Source of the DNA: Bacteroidota bacterium
GTDB taxonomy: Bacteria; Bacteroidota; Bacteroidia; Palsa-965
Direction of reading: 5' to 3'
DNA length: 44,985 nucleotides
Assembly (NCBI GenBank): GCA_013289095.1
Contig: JABDAO010000012.1
Location: 1 to 44,985, forward strand
In this document: one piece after another, positions 39,107-44,985 of the stretch
How positions within the stretch are numbered: the stretch's first letter is position 1
Layout of the letters: every line of letters starts with the position of its first letter
Position numbers and translations under genes: made by a program
Notes under the pieces: model-generated
What the model saw: the letters and a program-made list of their open reading frames with translations, nothing else
Told to the model about the DNA's origin: nothing
The model's database searches: none

Positions 39107-39770
39107 GTGCCGAGGAATCAGTGATCAAAATATTCTTCGCTACATGGTTACTCACATGTACCATCCTCTTTTTGTTCAGCTTGAGCTGAAGCGACTGGTC
39201 ATATTCTGTGATTCCGGTAATTAGCACCGGACTTCCCGGCACTAACCCAAGTTCATCCAGATGACGTAGAAAACGAGTATCGTGATCGACTACACCGGTC
39301 ATTGTGTATTTTTTTCCTTTGATCCCTTTTTCGAGCAACAGGGTATGCGAAGAAGCGAACTGTCCGTTTGAATCTGGAATCGGATCCCCATGCGGATCCC
39401 GTTTTGGATGTCCAAGGAATGCATCCAGCCGCTCGACCAGTTCGGGCGATTGAATATGTTCGAGTTGTTCGGCCATATCGTGTACCTCATCCCAGCGAAA
39501 ATCAAGCTTCTCCACCAGAAAAAATTCCCATAGACGGTGTTTACGGATAATGCCCAGGGCAATCTTACGCCCAGCCGGGCTTAACGAAACACCCTGGTAC
39601 TTTGTGTAGATGACCAGCTCCTTGGCCGAGAGCTTTTTAAGCATATCGGTAACAGTAGCGGCCTTGGTATTTATCCGTTCAGCAATGGCGTTGGTACTCA
39701 CAGCTTCTTCCTGTGGTTCCATCAGTTGGTAGATGGCCTTAAGATAGTTCTCCTCGGTGAAAGAATGCAT
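39099..39770 (-). CDS. mntR: DtxR/MntR-family metal-dependent transcriptional repressor
   Basis: A 223-residue metalloregulator that binds DNA when loaded with Mn2+ or Fe2+ and represses metal uptake. The N-terminal winged helix is seen in FTEENYLKAIYQL ... INTKAATVTDMLKKLSAKELV. The metal-binding and dimerisation domain follows (RKHRLWEFFLVEKL, VHDMAEQLEHIQSPELVERL with its conserved Glu/His), then a C-terminal FeoA/SH3-like domain from about residue 150. The ATG at 39770 is preferred to one 18 bases upstream because the -7 element TAGATTTG at 39786-39793 overlaps the earlier codon. It is co-transcribed with the Nramp gene, probably under its own control through the palindromes next to the promoter. 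Confidence 0.9.
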   Translation of the reverse strand: MHSFTEENYLKAIYQLMEPQEEAVSTNAIAERINTKAATVTDMLKKLSAKELVIYTKYQGVSLSPAGRKIALGIIRKHRLWEFFLVEKLDFRWDEVHDMAEQLEHIQSPELVERLDAFLGHPKRDPHGDPIPDSNGQFASSHTLLLEKGIKGKKYTMTGVVDHDTRFLRHLDELGLVPGSPVLITGITEYDQSLQLKLNKKRMVHVSNHVAKNILITDSSAHE

Positions 39771-39785
39771 GGGGTGATGTTTTCG

Positions 39786-39838
39786 CAAATCTAAATAAAT
39801 ATTTTATAAATATAATATTTATTTTAGACTACTCTAAA
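39786..39838 (-). promoter_or_regulatory. mntR-mntH promoter and palindromic operators
   Basis: The -7 element TAGATTTG (minus strand, 39786-39793) sits inside a run of inverted repeats. One large AT-rich palindrome spans 39791-39827 (arms AAATAAATATT/AATATTTATTT). A compact one, TTTAGACTACTCTAAA at 39823-39838, has perfect 6-bp arms with a 4-base centre and resembles a DtxR/MntR box. The location over the -33 region fits repression by steric block. Confidence 0.6.
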
Positions 39839-39852
39839 TTATGAACTGTTCT

Positions 39853-39884
39853 AAAAAACGCGCCCCTCGATGGGGGGCGCGTTT
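39853..39884 (-). terminator. Rho-independent terminator after dnaN
   Basis: An 11-bp stem (AAACGCGCCCC/GGGGCGCGTTT) with a 6-8 base loop. On the minus strand it is followed by six T. It ends the gldF-gldG-DUF4340-dnaN unit and shields the mntR operators. Confidence 0.9.
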
Positions 39885-39910
39885 GAAGAAAATCTGGGAG
39901 TAAAAGCTAT

Positions 39911-41032
39911 TTAGTTGTTCAACATCACCGGCATGACCAGCATGAGTATATCTTCGGCAGCAATAGGTTGTTCGGCAGGGATGAGGATACCAGCCCGGTT
40001 GGGAGCGCTCATTTCGATGTTCACTTCATCGCTGTCGAGGTTCGCCACCATATCCATCAAAAAACGGGAATTAAAGCCTATTTCCATATCTTCTCCGGCG
40101 TACGAACAGGTAAGCCGTTCGTTGGCTTCGTTGGAATAGTCAAGGTCTTCGGCAGAAATATTGAGTTCGCTTCCGGCCATCTTCAACCGCACCTGATGAG
40201 TTGTTTTGTTGGCGAAGATAGAAACGCGTTTGATAGAACCCAGGAACGCGCTGCTGTCGATCGTGAGTTTGTTGGGGTTAACTTTAGGAATGACCGCATC
40301 GTAGTTCGGGTACTTCCCGTCAATCAAACGGCAGATAAGCCGTGATCTGCCGAATACAAACTGGGCGTTGGTGGTATTGTATTGAACCATTACATTCCCG
40401 CCGGCTGCACCCAGGTTATTTTTGAGCATATTCAATGGTTTCTTGGGCAAGATAAAAGATGCGGCTGTTTCGGTACGGATATCACTTCTCCGGTACCGTA
40501 CCAGCCGGTGGGCATCTGTAGCGACAAAGGTGGCCCCTTCGGGCGAAAATTGAACAAACACACCAGACATCACGGGCCGTAGCTCATCATTACCGGTTGC
40601 AAAAATGGTTTTGTTGATAGCTGCGAGCAAGGCTTCAGAAACAATTTCAACAGACGAGCCCGCTTCGACCGTTGGAGCTTTCGGATACTCATCACCGCTG
40701 TGCCCGGTGACTTTGTACTTGCCGTAATCAGACGAAATTTCGATACTGTATTTCTTCATGTCAACCGAAAAAGTAAGGGGCTGTTCCGGAAACGCTTTCA
40801 GGGTATCTATCAGCAGCTTGGCTGGAATAGCAATGATACCTGCATCTTTCGATTCCACGTTCATCGTGGTGGTCATCGTAGTCTCCAGATCGGAAGCTGA
40901 GATTGTCAAATCCTTGCCATTGACATCGAACAGAAAATTATCCAGGATAGGCAATGTATTTGAGCTACTCAGGACTCCGTTGAGTGACAAGAGATTTTTA
41001 AGCAGTGTTGAACTCGAAACAATAAATTTCAT
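39911..41032 (-). CDS. dnaN: DNA polymerase III beta subunit (sliding clamp)
   Basis: A 373-residue ring-forming clamp that tethers the replicative polymerase. Three similar domains of ~120 residues are present: MKFIVSSSTLLKNLLSLNGV at the start, the middle domain with RPVMSGVFVQF and ATDAHRLVRYR, and the C-terminal domain ending PIAAEDILMLVMPVMLNN. The hydrophobic peptide-binding groove residues are in place. The length is normal. It is the last gene before a strong terminator. A -7-like TAAATTTG at 41095-41102 may give it its own promoter inside the upstream unit, which suits an essential replication gene. Confidence 0.96.
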   Translation of the reverse strand: MKFIVSSSTLLKNLLSLNGVLSSSNTLPILDNFLFDVNGKDLTISASDLETTMTTTMNVESKDAGIIAIPAKLLIDTLKAFPEQPLTFSVDMKKYSIEISSDYGKYKVTGHSGDEYPKAPTVEAGSSVEIVSEALLAAINKTIFATGNDELRPVMSGVFVQFSPEGATFVATDAHRLVRYRRSDIRTETAASFILPKKPLNMLKNNLGAAGGNVMVQYNTTNAQFVFGRSRLICRLIDGKYPNYDAVIPKVNPNKLTIDSSAFLGSIKRVSIFANKTTHQVRLKMAGSELNISAEDLDYSNEANERLTCSYAGEDMEIGFNSRFLMDMVANLDSDEVNIEMSAPNRAGILIPAEQPIAAEDILMLVMPVMLNN

Positions 41033-41094
41033 TTGCTGATTTATTTGATTGATTTTGTATTCCTGCGACTATATCTATGGAGTGCGGGGCCTTA

Positions 41095-41102
41095 CAAATT
41101 TA
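41095..41102 (-). promoter_or_regulatory. Possible internal promoter for dnaN
   Basis: TAAATTTG on the minus strand, 62 bases before the dnaN ATG, in the 116-base gap after the DUF4340 gene. No matching -33 TTG at the right distance, so this is tentative. Confidence 0.35.
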
Positions 41103-41148
41103 ATTTTATAGTGTCACAACAGACCATGCTTCTGGGCTTAGTTTTAAC

Positions 41149-42189
41149 TTACTTTTTAACACCAGGACGCTTTAGCGTAAAGTACTCAATATCAGTAAGT
41201 AATTTTCCGAAAACATAATATTGGGTGTTTACAAATTCTCGGTTGTTAATAAGTGTATAGAGCCTGTCCAGATCAAATTTTTCGGGTTTTCCGTTAGCAT
41301 CAAGCTCCTCGCGGTGGGGTTCCATTCCGAAGAACTTAAGCTCCGTAATCCGGTTGTTTTTATCCTTGATGGTCATGCGGTAAAGCGGGGTTGAACTCAG
41401 GATGGAATCTTTGCGCAAGGGGGCCATATCGTTCAAAAAGGCCTCAAAACCAACTCCTTGAAAATACGACAGGTACTGCTTTACAGCCAGGGTATCGAGG
41501 TTTGACAGTGTGGTATTGTTATCCAAGGTCTGAACCCTGTAGGAATTATATCCGGGCTGAAGCACCTCAAAGCCATGCCCTTTTGCTCCAACAAACTCTA
41601 CTTTTACGGAGCTGATATCGGGTGGATAATATGAAAAAGCTGTGCGGTCTCTCCATTCATTTTCCATGGTCGTATAGACCGGGGTCAGATATCGGGTCTG
41701 CCCCTCAATGCACATGACGAAAGGCCTTGATGAGTTTTGTTTGGTTTCAGGGTTGACGAGGAGCATATACGTGCCTTCATCATCCGGTGTGGCGCCCCCA
41801 ACGTAATACATTCTCACCAGTTTGCTGCCCTGATAGAGTTCTATCTTGACCGCACCGGTAGCCAGCTGTTTGATCACATGTTCCTGAGCCTGTATTCCTA
41901 CCATGCTTTTTATTGCCAGGTTCTTTACGACAAACAAAAGATTGAAAATGCCATCATTCCGGGCTTTGAATTTTTTGTTGACCTGCCAGTCGCCTGTCTT
42001 TATCTTCTCGAGCGTCACCTGATGCCCCGCTTTATCAACCAGGAATATTTTGGTGATCGATGCCGTGTCGGCAAATGCAAAATCGCGCAATTCGACGGGC
42101 ACCGTAGTGCTGCCATTGCGACTGATCACAAACCAGGCAATCCCTCCAAGGAGTACGACAATCAGGAAGACAACAGTGTTCTTTTTCAT
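41149..42189 (-). CDS. DUF4340 domain-containing membrane-anchored protein
   Basis: A 346-residue protein with one N-terminal transmembrane segment (VVFLIVVLLGGIAWFVI) and a periplasmic beta-rich domain. The DUF4340 pattern is seen in W-x-V-N-K-K-F (DWQVNKKFKARND) and the mid-domain WRDRTAFSYYPPDISSVKVEF. It follows gldG by 63 bases on the same strand. In Bacteroidota this family is found beside gldG-type ABC genes, so it may belong to the same transport complex, though its molecular role is not known. Confidence 0.85.
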   Translation of the reverse strand: MKKNTVVFLIVVLLGGIAWFVISRNGSTTVPVELRDFAFADTASITKIFLVDKAGHQVTLEKIKTGDWQVNKKFKARNDGIFNLLFVVKNLAIKSMVGIQAQEHVIKQLATGAVKIELYQGSKLVRMYYVGGATPDDEGTYMLLVNPETKQNSSRPFVMCIEGQTRYLTPVYTTMENEWRDRTAFSYYPPDISSVKVEFVGAKGHGFEVLQPGYNSYRVQTLDNNTTLSNLDTLAVKQYLSYFQGVGFEAFLNDMAPLRKDSILSSTPLYRMTIKDKNNRITELKFFGMEPHREELDANGKPEKFDLDRLYTLINNREFVNTQYYVFGKLLTDIEYFTLKRPGVKK

Positions 42190-42252
42190 GACGGTATAAG
42201 GAATTAAGTTTCTTTAGACAGGAATGATAAAACCGGGGAAGGAATGGCAAAG

Positions 42253-43980
42253 TTAAGCACTATATTTCTTTTTACGGAGATAAAAACGGCAGATCCCGAA
42301 AAACAGGATGAGCCCGATGGGAACAGTGGTATTAATCAGTTTCCATTTTAGTTCTTCGTTCTTCACTTTTTTCTTATCCAACAGCCGCAGGGTAATCTCC
42401 CTGGCCCTGACCGAAATCAGGCCAGAATCATCGCACAGGTAATTCATGCAATTGAGGATGAAATTTTTATTTCCAAAAAGCTGGTTCATGTAGAGATCAA
42501 AACCAAGCGGAACCACCTGACCGTGCTGAAAATCATTGCTGAGTATGCTTCCGTCTGACACAACGATCATCTTCGTATCCTTGCCCTTGTCCCTAAACCC
42601 GATGCGTTTACTCATGCGGATGGCGGTAGAAACCCTGTCCTTGTAGTTCGATTCGAAAGCCCCTTCCAGAAGCACCGCAACGGGTTCGTATGCGTTGCGA
42701 AACTGACGTTCGTCGGGGCGCATGCGGGCAATCGTAGTAGATACACGAGTTGGGGTATTAGAGGTACGTGTATAGCGAGAGGAATGAAGCAGGATGGTTT
42801 TTTTAATACCCCTGGCTGCAATGGTATCTATACTGCTGGCGAACTTGAATTCGATAAGGTCGAGATTTTTCACAATCGGGTGTTTGTCGGTTGGGGAGGG
42901 CCCGATCAGCGGAAAATAGACAAAGGGAACAAGTTGGAATTTAGGATCTCCTTGTTTGATCGATACGTTGATCGGTATCTGTGCACATTGCATATCGAGC
43001 AAGATGTTTGGATTGATCCTCACCCCGTATTTGAACAAGAGGTCCTCTAACTGCAATTGCTTCGGAAGGGCCAGGGTATAGGCATTGCGTTTCAGGCTGT
43101 CGAGCGGGGCGCTTACCGGGCTAACCAGCCAGAGCACTTTCCCCCCATACATGATGTACTGATCGATCAGAAATTTATCTTTCTCGGTAAAAGCGCTGTC
43201 GGGGCCGGCTATTATAATGGCTTTATACCGGGGGATGAAAGAGGTATCGTGGCTCAAGGTATCCATCAGCACCCGCATATTACCGTTGATGATGCGGTAG
43301 TCGATGCGGTAATATTCGCTCAGGGCTTTGGCGATGTCGCTGGTATGAACCGTATCGGCTTCGGCCTGGCCGTGAATGAATGCTATTTTGGGTTTTATCT
43401 CCGTTTTCAGTTTCCGGATCACGTTCGAGAGCTCATATTCCAGGGCCTCGATGGAACCGTTGAGTTGTTCTTCGGGCCCCAGGCCTTTCTGTGTTTTTAG
43501 AAGCTGCACGGGCAATTCCTTGCCTTTATAGAACACGAGCGCTCCGGGGAAAACGTATTGTTGCTTCACCCCACCCTCGTCGTTTGTTTCGAGGTTGGTG
43601 GGCTCTATTCCTTTTTCATACAACTGTTTGAAAAGCGCTTTTTGCTGTTTGGGGTCTTTATCGGCCGTAGGATTGATGAATTCATATTCAATATTGGGCG
43701 AATAGGCCCTGAATTCATTCAGCATTTCCTTGGTTTCGTTCTTCAGACGCACAAAACCAGCCGGAAAATCACCATCCAGATAGACCTTAAAAAACACCGG
43801 CTCATCCAGTCCTTTCAGTAACTGCTTGGTAACAGGGCTGAGTGTGTATCGTTTTTCGGTGGTAAGGTCGAATCGTTTGAATACATAGGACGCAATAAGG
43901 TTCAGGAGTATGATTACCCCGATCATCAGCACCAGGTTGATGAGGTCTCTTCGCTTCTTGTGTATCTTTTTAGCCTTCAT
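42253..43980 (-). CDS. gldG: Gliding-motility ABC transporter substrate-binding protein GldG
   Basis: About 575 residues. An N-terminal helix (NLVLMIGVIILLNLIASYVF) is followed by RFDLTTEKRYTLSPVTKQLLKGL, the hallmark opening of GldG-like auxiliary ABC proteins. Then comes a large periplasmic domain with an IAFIHGQAEADT segment and IIAGPDSAFTEKDKFLIDQY, and a C-terminal helix near GLILFFGICRFYLRKKK. The start at 43980 forms TAATG with the gldF stop (one shared base), typical of translational reinitiation; an ATG six bases earlier is also possible. With GldF it forms an ABC complex needed for gliding in Flavobacterium. No GldA ATPase gene is in the window. Confidence 0.92.
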   Translation of the reverse strand: MKAKKIHKKRRDLINLVLMIGVIILLNLIASYVFKRFDLTTEKRYTLSPVTKQLLKGLDEPVFFKVYLDGDFPAGFVRLKNETKEMLNEFRAYSPNIEYEFINPTADKDPKQQKALFKQLYEKGIEPTNLETNDEGGVKQQYVFPGALVFYKGKELPVQLLKTQKGLGPEEQLNGSIEALEYELSNVIRKLKTEIKPKIAFIHGQAEADTVHTSDIAKALSEYYRIDYRIINGNMRVLMDTLSHDTSFIPRYKAIIIAGPDSAFTEKDKFLIDQYIMYGGKVLWLVSPVSAPLDSLKRNAYTLALPKQLQLEDLLFKYGVRINPNILLDMQCAQIPINVSIKQGDPKFQLVPFVYFPLIGPSPTDKHPIVKNLDLIEFKFASSIDTIAARGIKKTILLHSSRYTRTSNTPTRVSTTIARMRPDERQFRNAYEPVAVLLEGAFESNYKDRVSTAIRMSKRIGFRDKGKDTKMIVVSDGSILSNDFQHGQVVPLGFDLYMNQLFGNKNFILNCMNYLCDDSGLISVRAREITLRLLDKKKVKNEELKWKLINTTVPIGLILFFGICRFYLRKKKYSA

Positions 43981-44711
43981 TACCATTTTCTGCTTTCAAG
44001 GACGGTGCGTGTTCCCACCAGGAAGATGGCAATCAAACTGATAAAATAAAGCATATCGCGGGTATCGATCACTCCACGGCTCATGGAAACATAATGAGTA
44101 TTGATGCTGAGGGAAAGAAGGAAAGAATCAGATTTCTTAAAGATTTCGAGCGAGGCCAGGTTATCGAAGCCAATGTAACAAAAGGCGCAAAAGGCAACTG
44201 CCATTACAAAAGAGATGATCTGGTTATCACTCAGCGAGGAAGCAAAGATGCCGATCGAGACAAAGGCCCCGCCCAGGAAGAGCAACCCGATATACGAACC
44301 CCACATACCACCGGTATCAATATTTCCGACAGGGTTCCCCAACTGATAGACCGAGAAGAAGTAAACCAAGGTAGGCAGCAGCGAAAAGATGACCAGGATG
44401 AAACCCGCCATAAATTTGGCAAAGACAATCTGCATATCGCGAAGCGGACGGGTCAGCAGGAGTTCTATCGTGCCCGTTTTGCGTTCTTCGGCAAATGAAC
44501 GCATGGTAATGGCAGGCACCAGGAACAAAAACACCCAGGGAGCAATCTCAAAAAGAGGGTTGATGTTGGCATACCCGTTGTGCAGGACATTCGAATCGGC
44601 CTGAAAAACCCACATGAACAGGCCCAGCACGAGCAAAAACACCGTAATGACCACATACCCGATCAGGGAACTTAAAAAACTCTTGATCTCTTTTTGAAGA
44701 AGTGCGTACAT
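43980..44711 (-). CDS. gldF: Gliding-motility ABC transporter permease GldF
   Basis: A 243-residue ABC-2-type permease with six hydrophobic helices (for example SSLIGYVVITVFLLVLGLFM, IAPWVFLFLVPAITM and FAKFMAGFILVIFSLLPTLV). The conserved cytoplasmic segment SFAEERKTGTIELLLTRPL is typical of drug- and gliding-type ABC-2 permeases. It begins MYALLQKEIKSFLSS and ends at the start of gldG. It is the first gene of the gldF-gldG-DUF4340-dnaN run. A -7 element lies ten bases before its ATG. Confidence 0.93.
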   Translation of the reverse strand: MYALLQKEIKSFLSSLIGYVVITVFLLVLGLFMWVFQADSNVLHNGYANINPLFEIAPWVFLFLVPAITMRSFAEERKTGTIELLLTRPLRDMQIVFAKFMAGFILVIFSLLPTLVYFFSVYQLGNPVGNIDTGGMWGSYIGLLFLGGAFVSIGIFASSLSDNQIISFVMAVAFCAFCYIGFDNLASLEIFKKSDSFLLSLSINTHYVSMSRGVIDTRDMLYFISLIAIFLVGTRTVLESRKW

Positions 44712-44721
44712 AAGATGGGTG

Positions 44722-44729
44722 CAAAATTA
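44722..44729 (-). promoter_or_regulatory. -7 element for gldF
   Basis: TAATTTTG on the minus strand fits TAnnTTTG and lies ten bases before the gldF ATG, giving a very short leader. No clear -33 TTG. Confidence 0.5.
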
Positions 44730-44985
44730 ACATTTTTGAGGGTATTCTGCCTAATCGGCCTAATTCGACAGAACATTTTTGCGCTACACGCAGAGATTTG
44801 CGATTTGCCCTTCTGAATCGAAATGACAACAGCCTGTTTATGTTGGGATGGCTGGCAACCTAACCCGTATCCTGGCATTTGAGACAGCTGTATCTATCAG
44901 AAATGGGAATGAAACCTGGAACCCTGATCTGAGAATACGCATCCCGGTCGTTCATCGAATATCAGGCAACGGTCAACTGCTTTTT
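44730..44985. other. Window end without a supported gene
   Basis: Several short frames cross this stretch on the minus strand, but none has a promoter or recognisable composition. No RNA gene or terminator is visible. Confidence 0.4.

Overview
The window comes from a chromosome of the phylum Bacteroidota. The evidence is gliding genes gldF and gldG next to dnaN, type IX secretion (T9SS) sorting domains, a Bacteroidota-type putative porin, a two-propeller sensor of the HTCS type, and many promoters of the phylum's own TAnnTTTG (-7) form. The genus cannot be named from the sequence alone.

Layout. (1) 1-7.2 kb is ordinary core: the end of accA, a lipoprotein, dnaB, a conserved secreted protein and, convergently, a putative porin. 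(2) 7.4-13.2 kb is a complete minus-strand rRNA operon (16S, tRNA-Ile, tRNA-Ala, 23S, 5S). It has three tandem promoters, a rho-independent terminator and a tRNA-like relic in the spacer. (3) 13.4-14.7 kb is a decayed patch: a 21/42-bp minisatellite, then two broken toxin-antitoxin modules joined end to end. (4) 14.8-17.6 kb holds pepT, a short-chain dehydrogenase and an outer-membrane protein. (5) 18.3-32 kb is an accessory island. A 1281-residue T9SS-targeted SBBP-repeat protein is followed by three tandem secreted paralogues and then two GG-leader peptide precursors. After these come a DUF6624 protein, an ATP-grasp enzyme and a SPASM-domain protein, which form a graspetide-type 'grasp-with-spasm' RiPP locus. 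A small Cys protein, a HIT protein and an intact IS21-family element complete the island. (6) 32.3-37.1 kb holds a tRNA-modifying methyltransferase and a 14-blade propeller sensor ending in a SpoIIE-type phosphatase. (7) 37.2-39.8 kb is a manganese unit: a DtxR/MntR-type repressor overlapping an Nramp transporter fused to a universal stress domain, with palindromic operators. (8) 39.9-44.7 kb is gldF-gldG-DUF4340-dnaN.

How it fits together. The most interesting part is the RiPP island. Consecutive reading frames from the large T9SS protein to the first precursor peptide overlap by ATGA, so secreted surface proteins and the peptide substrate appear to be made from one coupled message. The two maturases sit about 1 kb downstream behind a separate terminator and promoter. 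No peptidase-containing ABC exporter is present. Base composition changes in the middle of the large T9SS gene (about 20.35 kb), which suggests that the island was joined to an older gene there.
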